Part shown: in pieces, positions 1 to 12,744 of the stretch
Numbering within the stretch: position 1 is the first letter of the stretch
Layout: each line of letters starts with the position of its first letter
NCBI RefSeq assembly: GCF_000247815.1
Contig: NC_021671.1
Coordinates: forward strand, 25,189,338-25,253,337
Reading direction: 5' to 3'
Source: Ficedula albicollis
Lineage: Eukaryota; Chordata; Aves; Passeriformes; Muscicapidae
DNA: 64,000 nt
Translations under genes and position numbers: made by a program
The notes under the pieces: model-generated
What the model saw: only the letters and a program-made list of their open reading frames with translations
What the model was told of the DNA's origin: nothing
Databases searched by the model: none

Positions 1-538
1 GAGAGCGGGTGTCAGTGAGGTGCGGGCAGGGAGAGAGCCGGGGAGAGCAGGGGTCAGTGGGGTGCGGGCAGGGAGAGAGCCGGGGTGAGCCGGGGAGAGC
101 GGGTGTCAGTGAGGTGCGGGCAGGGAGAGAGCCGGGGAGAGCAGGGGTCAGTGGGGTGCGGGCAGGGAGAGAGCCGGGGTGAGCCGGGGAGAGCGGGTGT
201 CAGTGAGGTGCGGGCAGGGAGAGAGCCGGGGAGAGCAGGGGTCAGTGGGGTGCGGGCAGGGAGAGAGCCGGGGTGAGCCGGGGAGAGCGGGTGTCAGTGA
301 GGTGCGGGCAGGGAGAGAGCCGGGGAGAGCAGGGGTCAGTGGGGTGCGGGCAGGGAGAGAGCCGGGGTGAGCCGGGGAGAGCGGGTGTCAGTGAGGTGCG
401 GGCAGGGAGAGAGCCGGGGAGAGCAGGGGTCAGTGGGGTGCGGGCAGGGAGAGAGCCGGGGTGAGCCGGGGAGAGCGGGTGTCAGTGAGGTGCGGGCAGG
501 GAGAGAGCCGGGGAGAGCAGGGGTCAGTGGGGTGCGGG
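1..538 (+). repeat. G-rich minisatellite, 94-bp period
   Basis: About 5.7 near-identical tandem copies of a 94-bp unit; the left edge is cut by the window. Each unit is built from two related 42-bp sub-units, one starting GAGAGCGGGTGTCAGTGAGG and one starting GAGAGCAGGGGTCAGTGGGG, plus a 10-bp linker GTGAGCCGGG. Guanines are concentrated on the + strand. Open frames recur every 94 bp but only reflect the repeat, since 94 is not a multiple of 3 and the frame shifts in each copy. This is non-coding satellite-like DNA. Confidence 0.95.
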
Positions 539-539
539 T

Positions 540-1090
540 GTGCTGGGGGCAGAAACCAGCCAGGCTTGTCAGATGGGCACTTTCCTTTAAACCAGCCCTT
601 TGTGGACACGGCGCTGCCCTTCCCGAGCCCCCGGTTGGGGCGGAGATGCTGTCGCGGTCCTGCCGCCCCGCCGGGGGAAATTAGTGCTGACACACGGCGC
701 TGCCCTTCCCGAGCCCCCGGTTGGGGCGGAGATGCTGTCGCGGTCCTGCCGCCCCGCCGGTGGAAATTAGTGCTGACAGGCAGCTGGATGGCGACTTTCC
801 GATCAACATTTTGTGTCATTGGTAGTGTCAGTCGGTTAAATCCCAATCTTCAGTGGGAGTGCGCCTCCCGGATGGGTGACAGAAGGACTTCAGAGCAGTG
901 CTAGCGCCAGGCTGGTTTCCAGCCGCAGCTCGCCCCAGGTGGCTCCTCAGCCCCTGTCCCCCGCCGCCGTGCCGGGCTGGATCTCCTCCTGCTCCCGGGG
1001 TTCGCCATCGGAGACTTGCGGGTACCAGGCTGGATACCAGCAGCCCTGGCTTTACCCCAGGGCTGGGGTTGCTGGCAGTGGGAGCCTGAT
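540..1090. promoter_or_regulatory. CpG-rich segment, possible CpG island/promoter edge
   Basis: After the minisatellite the sequence stays GC-rich and has many CpG dinucleotides (for example CGGCGC, GTCGCGG and CCGCCGCCGTGCCGGG), in contrast to the AT-rich, CpG-poor DNA that follows from about 1.1 kb. In vertebrates such a stretch often marks a promoter and first exon. I see no TATA box, no convincing splice donor and no recognisable coding frame, so this is a composition-based call. A GC-rich repeat remnant is an alternative. Confidence 0.4.
606..777. repeat. 86-bp tandem duplication
   Basis: Two abutting copies (606-691 and 692-777) starting ACACGGCGCTGCCCTTCCCG, differing at only about one or two positions. 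The unit is CpG-rich and ends with AAATTAGTGCTGAC. It lies inside the CpG-rich segment. Confidence 0.95.
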
Positions 1091-2479
1091 CTGCAGGATC
1101 GCTCTTGGGAAAAATGACTTTTCCTTCCCTCTGGCAAGATAGCGAATAGCGTGTCAGGATAATCCCGTATGTTTCAGGAAGAGAGGCATGATGCAATTTA
1201 GGTGTTTACATAGCGAGTTTAGGAACTTTTGTCTCCTGCTGCGGGCTGTTCCTGGGCAGACTCTCAGGCAGATCGTGCTTTCTCTCGACTCCTGTTCCTA
1301 CAACTTTATAAGAGACTATTCTCCTGTTGAGCTTTCTATTCTTCTGCGTATTCTTCTAAGTGATACCCTGTTATCACTTTTTTGTAAATACACCAAAAAT
1401 GGGGGGCAGTGCTGAAGTAGTAGCCTTTTTAGGTGGTGTTTTGCTTTGGGAATGGTTTTCGTGAGTGTAAAAACATTCTAGATTCCATTGCCAGCATCTG
1501 AGATGTGCCTGAGGGTAAAAAAAAAGAAAAAGAAAAAAAGGAGATAAAGAAGCATGTTATGTACTTAGTACATGTATATATGTGTGTGTTTACAGTAGAT
1601 TCAAAGTGATGGGACAAGTTCTCTTGAGTGGCCTATTGTTCTGTAACAGCAGGGGTGCCATTAAAAGTACCAATAAAGCCTGGGATTAGGGTGATTGGTA
1701 GAGCAGAGCTCTGAAGCATTGCAGTAATTTTGTGTTGTGGAAGCATTCAGAAATCCCAGCTGCAAATCACATTACACAAAGAAAAAGCCAGTCCTTGGCC
1801 TCAAAAGATGACACAGGTAGAGCAAGCAATTTGTAAGAGGAAGAAACAGAGGGGAAGCCAATTGTCTAATATTACATAGGTTAGGCCAGAGCTCAGTTTC
1901 CAGACCAGCAGCTGGCTTTATATATTTTGTTTCTGTTATAATAAGTTTTCATTATGAATTGAATCTTTCCTGATTATGGAATAATTTTCTAAGTACTAGC
2001 AATAATGTTTGATGTATAATATGCAGAACCTGTATGTAATGTGTAACAATAATAAATATTGAAATATTTGCAGTGGGAAATGAAAATAATTCCAGCTGGA
2101 AGTGTACAGAGTTATTTGCATGTGTCTACATAGGGTATAATAGATTTTGTTATTGTACAGTAGGAATTAAATGGAGTTTGATTTTCTTGGAATTTGTAGT
2201 GCTGGTTGAGGCAACTGACCATCATGGTAACAGTGGTTTATTGCACTGCTTTGAAAGACCTCTTGCATTTTATGTTGTCATTATGCTTCTTTTAAGTAGT
2301 ACTGTTATTTCAAACCAGCATAATGAGATGAAAAACATTTGGCATTCATCCCTGTTAAACAAGATCTTACTGCTAAATTCAGATTCCTGCTTGAAGGTAT
2401 TTATAAAATACCATGCTTATGCAGGCTGTAGTATCAAGGAAAATGGACATCGAGGTTAAAGCTGCCTTAAAACGTTTTT
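1091..2479. other. Featureless AT-rich non-coding DNA
   Basis: No gene or recognised repeat. It has short A-rich (1517-1541) and TG/TA-rich (1570-1590) simple stretches. The open frames at 1188-1415 (+) and 2073-2459 (+) resemble no protein I know and are expected by chance. Confidence 0.6.
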
Positions 2480-2572
2480 GTCATGAAATTATGTTCAGAA
2501 TAGCACCTTCAACCACATTTTTATTTTCGTCATGAAATGATGTTCAGAATAGCACCTTCAACCACATTTTTA
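2480..2572. repeat. 44-bp direct duplication
   Basis: Copies at 2480-2523 and 2529-2572 (offset 49 bp) start GTCATGAAAT and end CACATTTTTA, with one mismatch and a 5-bp spacer. Confidence 0.95.
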
Positions 2573-4109
2573 CCCTTCTGGAAGGGAATGATTTCTTACC
2601 ATAGACATGGGAGCTCTGACAAAGTGAACATAAGGTAAGTGGCCATAATAAATGGACACTTCAATGAGATGAATTACAGATTTGAACATCAGCCTCTTCT
2701 GTCTCACCCAATTTTCCTAACCAACAAATTACTTCAGGCTGATTTCTTTAAATATGCTGTTTCAAAAGGGTTTGTTTTTTTTTTTTAATTGTAAGATGCA
2801 ACAGAAAATAGTCTTCCAATCTGAACACTGCTTTTATTCAGATTTTCATGAACATATTTTTTTTGTTCTATAAAAAAGTGACAAAATAGTGAGTTTCTCA
2901 TCTAATTTAACTCCAACAAAACATAACAAAAACTAAACAATAACAACAACAAAAAACTCAACCTCTATAAGGCAGCACGGTCCACTTTGTGTAGTCTGTC
3001 ATTAACATCTCAATCCTCTCTGTTGGCTTGTTAGTGTCTTTCTAATCACAGTCTAGCAAACCTCACTTGCACCTTCTCTGTTTTTTCCACCTCACCTTCT
3101 TTCTGCTACTAACTATTATTAAAATAATTGTAGCTAATGAACATAGAAAAATGTTATAATCCTGCACAAAATTAGCAATAGCTGGGGATGCAGCTGATGG
3201 TACCTGGGAGTATTGTATTGTCATTTGTTGGCAGCAACAGCAGCTACTGGAGATACTTGCCATTTAGTGGGACAGAGCTGCTGGTTTAAGACTCTGCCAA
3301 GTTCATGTGAATTACAGTTTATTGCATCCTTCTGAAAAAAGATGCCGAATATTTTTTGTCTCAATGGTTGAAAAAAACCATCCTGACAGGCATCTAACTC
3401 TAATCTTTGCACTTAGATTTGTTAATTTTCCTTAAGGTGTGTGTTTCATATGGTGCCAAGCATAGCTGTTAATTAATTTAGCTTTTTTGAGACATTTCAC
3501 AACAATCAAATAAACATTAATATTTGTGTATATATAGAACTATTCACACAGACTTTTTGTGGAGCAATTTTTAATAAGTCATGTTGTGATTCATGGCTAT
3601 AAGTGTGTATATTCCTGGCATGCCTTATTACACAGGCAGAAGAGGAGGGTTGGATAGTGGATTTTAGCTTTTGTTCATTCTAAATGTTTCACTTTAAAGT
3701 ATCACTCTCTCTAATTCCTCCAAACGTTAATGCAAACATTGTATCTGTTTGGTCAGGGAAAGATTTTTCTCTCCCTAAAATACTTGGGGTCTTTAAAGCA
3801 AGGTGTGCAACCTGAGGTCTTAGACCTGGCTTCAGCTCTTAGTGGTGACAATGTGAAGTCTCTGCTACTGAATAATGTAGCTGTGATCATTATATTTTTG
3901 CCCCAAAGTTATCTACTAAATTTGCAATATCATTTGTGGAAAGGCTTTTGTTTCAGCAAAACTTGTTCTTTCCAACAAAACACCCAACCTGCTTTCAGTC
4001 AGAGCATCTCTGTGTTCAGCCTGAATGAGTATTTTAATACAAAGGGTTGAATATATCCACTGCAAAACAATTGAGTTTATTATAAATTGCAATAGCAGAA
4101 AAATATTGC
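2573..4109. other. Non-coding AT-rich DNA
   Basis: Nothing recognised. An AAC/A-rich low-complexity patch lies at about 2920-2960. The open frames are short and unconvincing. Confidence 0.6.
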
Positions 4110-4228
4110 AAAAAATCATTTGCTACCTTGTGCTATAGGAAGAGATGACTGAGGTTTTATTCTAATGACAAAAAAATCATTTGCTACCTTGTGCTGTAGG
4201 AAGAGATGACTGAGGTTTTATTCTAATG
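4110..4228. repeat. 58-bp direct duplication, 61-bp offset
   Basis: Copies at 4110-4167 and 4171-4228 span TCATTTGCTACCTTGTGCT to TTATTCTAATG with one mismatch. Confidence 0.95.
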
Positions 4229-7200
4229 GAAATAACGAATATATATCTTTTTAACAGGCTAGTTACTGTCGTGTTACATAAAAAGGGACACTTAAAGTTG
4301 GACTAAAATTCATTAAACACTCTCAACAATGAAGCCTCACAGGTAAACGGCTCTAGGGAGGTTGTCTGAACTGTGACGTTTATATTATGCATAGAGAAGT
4401 ACCTGGTTGATTTCAGTCATGCTGAAAATAGCTTCTCCTTTCTGGAATGAATGTATGTCTCAGATGAGATACCAAATCTTGACTTCAGTGGACTTGAGAG
4501 CATGGCAGAGCACATGCATCCCCAGCAGTGCAAGGCTGACAGCTGTGTTGACAGACACTGTGGTGACCACGCTGATTTTTCTGGTGCTTCTAGGCTGAAG
4601 TCCCTCTCAGCTGAGTTGCTGAGAGAAAAAGTTCTGCAGCTGCAGGACAAGCATAGAACAGAACCACTTCAGACAGTGAAATCCAGGCAACTGAAAGATA
4701 CTGCTTGTGGTTCAGAAGACATATTAGTTTTTATGATGGTCACTGTCAAACTGGGGGTGAAATGCTTCTTGCAAACAGAAATTCTGTGTTCACGTGAAAT
4801 GATATTCAGTGGACTTTGAAATAAATGGTGTAAGCATTTTAAAAAAAGGTTTTGATCCCTAAAAATCTGTGCATCTGATTTTCTGAGAAAATGGATTTTA
4901 TTTTTAAATTAGAATAAGGTACAAAATGTTTGGAAAGACTGTCTGCAGATGTGTGTAATGTCAGTGTTATTGTGGGGTTTGTTGTGAAGCAGTTAAGTAC
5001 CTTTGGTGTAAAGGGGCTGTAAAAAAATTGTAACTGTTGCTGTTTGTATTGCAGTAGTTTATTGTGGCTCAAGGCTCAGTTGAGATGTGTTTGTGTCAGG
5101 TGGTGCTTTATTAGGTGTAATAAAACAACAGCATCCATCCAACTGCATTTACCTTAGAATCTGAGAAATACCATGTAGAAGGAGAATTGTGTTGATAGTT
5201 TTACATTTTTATGATACCAGAAGCTAAATTGCATCACAGAAGCTTAATCTGAGCAAGTGCCCAGATTTTCTCTGCCATCAAAAGATAGATTAATAACTTT
5301 CTGGTGGTAGTATCTGAATTTACAGTCATGTCTCTCTCTACTATGCCAGTCTGCTTTGGTATCAAAGTGGAGGGGCATAGGCATCATTGCCTGAAATTGT
5401 GCAAGTCAGATGAGCCTTCCTGAAGGGAGTACTGTGAGTGCCTACTATTTCTCTGGCAGTGTCCTGCATGTCAGCTGGAAAAGGAAAGTTTGTGCTGTTT
5501 GTCAGATCTAGATCATAGATAAATATGCAGTGTGTCCTAATTAGGAATTTTATTTAAGGAACATTAGTGATTTAACACCCCAATCTAATTACTTATAAGC
5601 TTCTTGCTAATTTTGCAATTAGTGCTGGAGCAAGACTTTTTATGGAAAATTCACCCTTAAGGAAATCAGAACCACTAACTTCTAGTGCTTATAAAAAGCT
5701 TTATTTCTGTGACAATATTGTGTGGATAATGTCTTTAAGGAAGTGGTAATACTTTTACATGATGGCAAAGACAAAATGTGTTGAGTGCTTTCCAAAAAAA
5801 GTTAGTTTTTGAAACCCAAATGACTCTGGCTTTAGAATGTGCATCTGTAGGGTCATATTCTGCTCAGATATTACCTAGTGGAGAAGGCATTCTTGAATCA
5901 CATTTTACCACAGTCATCTTTGGCCTTCAGAGGATGAAAAGGAGGGCTCAGGGTGTAGCCAGGGTTTACTGACTGTATGGTCTTGCAGTTTATAGCCAAG
6001 GCAGCTTTTTATAAACAGGGTGATAAGGTGCCACTTGGAGCAGCCATAAGGCCACTCTGAAATGTAGCATGGCCTTAGAAGCATAAAGGTGTTCTTGGTA
6101 GCTTTTTTCTAGGTAATTGATGTAGTGTTTCAGTTGGACAGAGAGCCTGATGGAGAATATCCTGTCCCATCAACCAGGTGTCCATAACAGTTTTCTTCGC
6201 AGAGAAAGTCTCTAAAGTGTTGTCTCAATTTTGATGAGCAAGCTTGCTCTTCCCAGAGACTGATAAATTTTTCTAATTCTTACTACTGGATGGCAGTTCA
6301 TGTTTTGCAGAATTAAAACTTAATAATTTTCTCTCTTTAAATGCTCGATTTTTAATGTTTTGGAAGATGGGGAGCTTTGTATCCACTCTGGAATAATACA
6401 ATATAAATAAGGTCTGGAGAGCGAGAGATCTGTTTATTAGTTAAGTGTGTGTAGCTGGAAAAGAAGCAGACAAGCTCTCAGGCTCAGAATACCTTATTCC
6501 CTGATTGGACTGATGAAGCAATTAAGCCTAAAAGCTTGTCACTTGTTTTTATTGTGCAACAGTTGTAGCAGGCTTTTAAACTAATCTTTTGCTTATTTGT
6601 CTTTGTAAAAGGAAATGGCTCATCCATAGGCAGAGCTGCTGTGTGCTTGGTAGAGTGGACATGTGGGTTTAATGCAAAGCAGTCAGAGCTGCTTCAGCAT
6701 GCAAGATCGGCCCTGGGCTCACGATTCCTCAGTCCTGTCACATCTCTTCCTTTCCCAGCAGGACATGCTCGTCTACATCCCAGTGTGCCAGCACAGCCAT
6801 ATAAAGGAAAGGATATAAAAACACTGCAAGCTACTCTGCTCTGCTGCTACTTCCTACCACAGATACTGTTCTTGATGTCAAGTGGCCCGGTACTTCCTTG
6901 ACCCCTTTCACTGAATGTGTTTTAGTGTCAAATAATTTGGCTCTCACTTTAGTCCCAGGTTCAAGTCTCCTGATTGTTCACACTACATATATGCTAATGA
7001 ATTCAGTATCCCTACCAGCGCTGGAAAAGTAGTTCCTTGTGAAGAGGGACAGGAGGGCAAATAAAGTGTCATTGGCTGGCTAATTTGCTTCAGAATCTGC
7101 TCTGGACCAGCAGCATGGGCACGGACCTTGCCAAGTTTGGCTTCCCCTGCCTGGGACATTTCTCTAGCACTTTCACAGGAAGTCTTCTGCCTTCAACTAA

Positions 7201-10200
7201 CCCCTGCTTCCTGTGGTAGAAATGGCTTGGAACCACTCCTGATTGCCAGATCTAGCTGGGTTTTAATATGAACTCTACCAGTAAAGAGACCCTAGCCCTG
7301 ATGGTGACTGTACCTTAATATGCAGAGGGGTAAGTGGATGGTGACAGCCATCAGTAGTTTTACTCCAATTCTGTATCAACTGAGATTTTGGTATCTAATC
7401 ACCTTTTCTATGCTTCCAGACATATTCTTTCTCTCCCTGTGAATGGAAATGTGTTTACAAACAGCACACAGGACCTGCAGGACAGTATAATAGACATCTC
7501 GTGCCTTGAGTCCAAAATTGTTCATCGGGGTGGGGAATCCTACCTCAGTGAGTTGAGGCTGGCTCATGGTAACTTTCATCCATAGGGTGAAATTTTTGCA
7601 TGTTTTGTCTATTGGTGCAACTACTAATCAGGCTTTCTGAATTTATGTGCATTAATAATCAGTTGCTGCAGATATTTCCTTCCAGAATCCTGAGGGATTA
7701 TTTGCTTGTTTGTTTCCTCAAAAAAAAAATACAAATTTTATTCATAGGTACAGGACTGGTAGCTTTTGTATTGGTGATGTTCTTCCTGTCTCCCCATCAT
7801 ATTTCCTCAACTTTTAATCAGAGAATGTCTGAGGTTGATGTTACATTTCCCTTGCAAAGCTTTAATTAAAGGCACTGGATTAGGGGAGCTGTGCAGTTGT
7901 TGCAGAAAGAGGAATCCTGGGCACGCAAAGGGAGAGCCCACAGCAGCTGGGCAGCGTCCTGCTGGCTGTGGCATTCACTGCTGCTGCTGAAGCACGCCAT
8001 GGGCAGAGGGAAGTCGTGTTCCAGTGGACTTGAGTACCTGATCGGTAATTAATCTAGCTCCCAGCAGTGAGAGAGGGCAGAGTGAGGTGGTTTGACTATG
8101 TTCTTTTTATACTTTTCCAAGAATGGAAAACACTGCTTTCAAACTGTCTTCTTATTAGTTTTAAATACAGCTACTGCAAATTGTGTCTGCTAGAAAGAGC
8201 AGTCAAAGGTCCTCATTATTTGATGTGGACATTGAAATGCAGTAGCATTTCAAAACCTTTGGGCTTTAGTGGCCTGAGTCCTTTTCAGACATACAATAAA
8301 TGGCAGACCCTGCTCCCCAGAAGCTTTCAGTCTGTCAGATAAGAAGAGTAAGGAGAAACTAGGTAGCATCCACAAGGACATATAAGATAGAAAACAAAAT
8401 TTAAGTCAGAGGAGTTTCATTAGCTAAGAATGTATTCCATTTCTGTTTTATATAGTAAGCCATCATTATACTAGCTAGGTCTTAATATTTTAAATACTGT
8501 AATTTAAGTAAAATCCATAGGATTTTAAAAAGTCAATTCAGTTCCAGTGAGTAGGACTGCATTTGTCAGCAATTCAAGAGCAGGTACCACAGAACATACT
8601 GTGCCCTGGAAGCAGGATGAAAGGAAGATAGTGGTCTACTTTTAAGGGACAAAGCCAGTTTTTCAGTGCTTCAGGTTGTCTCTAGTTGTGGCAAGTCATT
8701 CGTGGCCATACCCATTTGTGCAATGTGGTGAGTGCATGGCAGGTAAATTTTTCTGGTCTGCTTTGCGATGCATGATGAGGGTGATGGACCACAGCGTGCT
8801 GTAGCTGTTTGCACCAGCTGTCTGGTCTAGAAATCCAGAAAATGTACACACAAAGACAAGCATAGGCACTTATGTCATCTACCCTTGGCTTTTGGCTCAA
8901 TGCAAGCATCCTCTTCCCCACTGGGAATGAGAATGTTTGAGAGGCCAGTGCGAGGTGGTGGAGTGTGGTGGTGCTGGTAGGCCGGCTGTGTGCATTCCAA
9001 AAGGTTTCAATCAGTGCTCATTAAATAGGCTGGCACTTGGGAATGCCTAAGGATGGGCCTGGGTGTCTTCCATGCTTAAATGTTAGCTCATCTTCTCAGA
9101 AGGGACAGCAGTGTTGTGGCTGCTATTCCAGCATATTTGCTGAGCTCACAGTTGTGGAGGAAACATATCATTTTTTTTTTTAGGTCCTACTAGTGGGCTG
9201 GGTGTGCATATGTGAATTCCTTCTGATTTCAAGCACACAAAGTTCTCATACAGAGCCTGCTGCTAGGAAAGGCACATCTATTTTACAAAAGTTAGTTTTG
9301 TATATAAAACATGGGAACGGACCCAAAGCCAGAAAATATTTGTCTAGTTTTCCTACGTTACCTACTTGGTGACTCCTGCATCTTTCCTGTATTGTTTCTA
9401 CATTTTTGTCTTCTTTCATTGGTGGTAAGACATTGACAAGTTGTGGATACCATTGAAAGAGTAAATACATTATTTAGTCTCCTTTTATTGATGATGTCTA
9501 CTTGCACAAAAACTTTGCAGCCATAGAGAAAAGGCATTCAGGGCATTTTAAGAGGGAGTGGATCAAGTGTGATACAGAATGCTGTTTTGCTTTGGTGTTT
9601 AAGCACAGAACATGGGTAGGAGTTCTGCTAACCTGGAAACCTAAAAGTGAGACTGAGCAACTTGCAATACTTCATGTATGACTATAATAATATAATAGAC
9701 TTCGAATTGCTCCCTCAAAATCCTTCATTTTTTTCTCTCTATTTAAAAAAAAGCTGCAGATTTGCAGATCATTTCATATTGGCACTTAATACATTTCAGC
9801 CAACATTTGACAGCTGAAAACTAGAAGTGCCATTTCCGGCTCCCAGCTGGTGCTGCCACTGCCTACTGATGACCTTTCCTTTGCTCTTCCACAGGTGTAA
9901 TGGTTCAGAAGTGAGATAATAAAATCTATTAAAGGAAAAAAGGAAGAAGAAACTCCAAACACTCTCATCCCTTACCACCCAGTTTTCATTTTGTGACTCC
10001 ATTGGTTATTTTGTGAAAATTTGGGAAGACATGAGCTGTGGTTCTTCTCTCTCAAATGGCATTTAAACTCCTTTTCAATACTGTTCTTTGAAAATACTAT
10101 CATGAATGAAGGTTAAAGTGCCTGTCAGTAAATAAAAAGGACATGATTATTACTGAGACAAATTTAAATTACTCCCTGTTAAGTGTTATTTCTAGTATAA

Positions 10201-12656
10201 TTTTTAATGTTATCCCAGTAGTCAGCCTGGGATCAAGGATTTCCATAGATGAGTATGATGTCTTTCTTCTTCCCCCACCCCCTTAAATAGTGTGGCTTCT
10301 TCCTGCAGGGACTTGATGACAAATCATCTAAAGTCAATTTGTTAGTACCCTAAACAGTGCTGAACAGAATATAGCTGTTCTCATTAGCTCTCTTATTGCC
10401 TAAGTGTCAGCACAAAACTCTTGAGGACCTGTTTGTAACATGAGTATGTCTTGATTTGTTTAATACACATTTTTATCCAATCATGGGGGTGGCATTTAGC
10501 TGTGCTGTGGCTTCTGAATCCTTGGTGAATTAGTCTTAAGTGACCAAAATCAATTGAAAACGTCTGAAGACTTAGGGTGATTGATGGAGATAGGGTTTTG
10601 TTTGCAGAGTGACTAGGTTTATAAAATAGTTGCAGGTTTGCTTAAACATCAGGCTACAGAGTTATTTACTTCTAAGGGAAGAATTTCTGGTAGCTGTGTA
10701 CTATCATGCCTTCTTGTGAAGTGTACTTCCTTTTGTGTTTGTGGGGTTAATATGCTCTCATGCTGTCATAGCAATGCAAAATATTTTATGTGATCCAGGA
10801 TTAATATGTAGCTTTCTCTGATGCTGCTTCGGTTGCTGATTTCCTCTGGATTTTGTTTCAAAAGTGTTCTCATGCTGACAACTGATACTGAGATCTTACT
10901 TGTGTGGATTGGTCATGCTGGAGGATATTTAAAAATGCTTTGATGTGTGTATGTGTGTAACCATGGGCATTGAAATTTGCTAGATATTGCTCGTGATTCT
11001 CAACAAATCAGGAATGAAACACATTAATATCCTGGAAAAAGGAGCAAAATCCAAAGAATGAGAATCCCTGAAAAGGAATGACAGTCTGTTCAGAATACCT
11101 TATCTCTTTATTGTCCCTACAAAGAGGAATTAGATTCCTTTGCTTAAGTAAGTGTTAGAGAGTTTAAAAAAATCATTTTAAGAGTTGAAAAATTGGATTA
11201 ATATCCCAAGGTTATCTGGGAAATGTTTGCTCATGTAATGGTCAAAGATTGCTTTAAATATTTTATCAAGATAGTACTGGTAGTTTCACTGTGAATTGTG
11301 GGTGTCCTGGGAAGGTGAGAGGACTGTGTTTTGTAACATTCATTGAATCGTGCTTAGTTGATGCATTGATAATTTGGAGATGTTCTATTTTACTTTAAAA
11401 TAAAGGCATTTATAATAGCAATATGACTGATGTATTCTGTGATGCAGTTTGCCATATTCTCTGAATTTTGGCATGGGAAGAGAGCAAGTGAAAAATGTGT
11501 ATCTGTGGCTTGTTTTGTTTAAATCAAAAGATAGAACACAGCACTTTGAACCTTTGTGCTGCAGAAAATGAGAGCATAAGCAGTGTGTATCTGTGACATG
11601 ACAAATGGGACCACCATTTCAGTCTTCCATAGCATGTTAATAACACAGCTCAGTTAATGCTGGAGCACTCATACCCCCCATCCCAGAATTTACAGTATTT
11701 ATTGGTGTTGGATGCGACGTCCTCCAGTGCTGCCCAGCCTCTTTCCAGTTTGTGACTGTGGCAACACATTTACATGTTCCTCATGCTCAAACACCCACAA
11801 AAGCCTGAGTATAATCCTCAAATGTGGCAATATATTCTATTGTGTGTGTATCTGTGCGTGCACATACATATGCATGTGTGGACATATATAATCCTGATTA
11901 ATATTTCCAAGGAAGCTGGAAGTTATCCTGTAATATAAATGAATTTGTACAAAATAAATTTTAAGGAGGAGGCGATTCCTGAAACTTAGTGAAAGTACCT
12001 TCAGCAGTTGAACTTTGTAAAGCTGATGCTTCTCTGACAAATTCAAAACTCGTGGCAGAAGGTGCTTGCTCATAAAGGCTAGAAGGTAAAGTGACCACCT
12101 TGCATAAATGTTACCAGCCTGTATCCAGAGCTTCAGCTTCCAGTTAGACATGCTGCTTCATAAAAAAAAAAAAAAAAAAAATTCTGTGCATGCACTTTTG
12201 CAATTTGTCATTGCTTTTCAAGTTATTAACTCATTAAGTGGCATTTAATGAGGATAAGCACAAAGTAATTAATTTATGCAGTATGTTTATTGCTTCCCTA
12301 ATGAATTTATGTATTAGACTTCCTCAACAAATACATTAATCTATTTGTATGTTTTGTATACATTTTGTTCTCTAAACAAAAACATTTATTCCAGGTCTTT
12401 ATTCCAGACTAAAGATTGTCTATATAATATCATCTGGTTTAGGCATGGTGTAGAGTTTTCTTAGAACAGACCTTGCCAACATCAGTACTTGTGAACCTCT
12501 TTGTCCTGTTTGATGTGCTCAGTAGTGACTTGTATCAGGGAAAAGCTGTCTTCAGTTATACTGGGGACTTAATTTATTGTTTTTCCTAGTAAATAATAGC
12601 TGTTATGCATTAAGCTCTTGCTTTGGGAAGTGAGGAATTGAGTAGTCTGATGTGAT
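4229..12656. other. 8.4 kb AT-rich non-coding DNA
   Basis: No gene, RNA or mobile element recognised. Locally GC-richer patches lie near 6700-6800, 7080-7230 and 7880-8060 but have no identifiable origin. A TG/CA-rich patch is at 11840-11885. The 122-codon open frame at 4451-4819 (+) matches nothing I know. A run of 20 A lies at 12162-12181; with no retrocopy body recognised next to it, I treat it as simple sequence. Confidence 0.55.
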
Positions 12657-12744
12657 ATAAGGATATATTTGTCAGTAAAGAAGGTGGTAGTGGTGGGAAT
12701 AAGGATATAACCTATTTGTCAGTAAAGAAGGTGGTAGTGGTGGG
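12657..12744. repeat. 41-46-bp tandem duplication at an LTR edge
   Basis: Copies at 12657-12697 and 12699-12744 start ATAAGGATATA and end GTGGTAGTGGTGGG; the second carries a small insertion. The last bases (GGTAGTGGTGGGCTGC) already resemble the start of the adjacent LTR, so the duplication spans its 5' boundary. Confidence 0.9.

Noticed and set aside
85..904. Repeated Arg/Gly-rich frames (63-147 codons) in the minisatellite and CpG-rich segment
   Set aside because: They recur at the 94-bp repeat period, which is not a multiple of 3; openness comes from GC-rich repeats lacking stop codons.
2073..2459. 128-codon plus-strand frame
   Set aside because: Composition looks like translated AT-rich non-coding DNA, with no domain or splice context.
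4451..4819. 122-codon plus-strand frame
   Set aside because: No recognisable domain or family and no supporting signals; a frame of this length is plausible by chance in 64 kb.
12162..12181. A20 run as a possible processed-pseudogene tail
   Set aside because: No recognisable transcript body or polyadenylation signal upstream.
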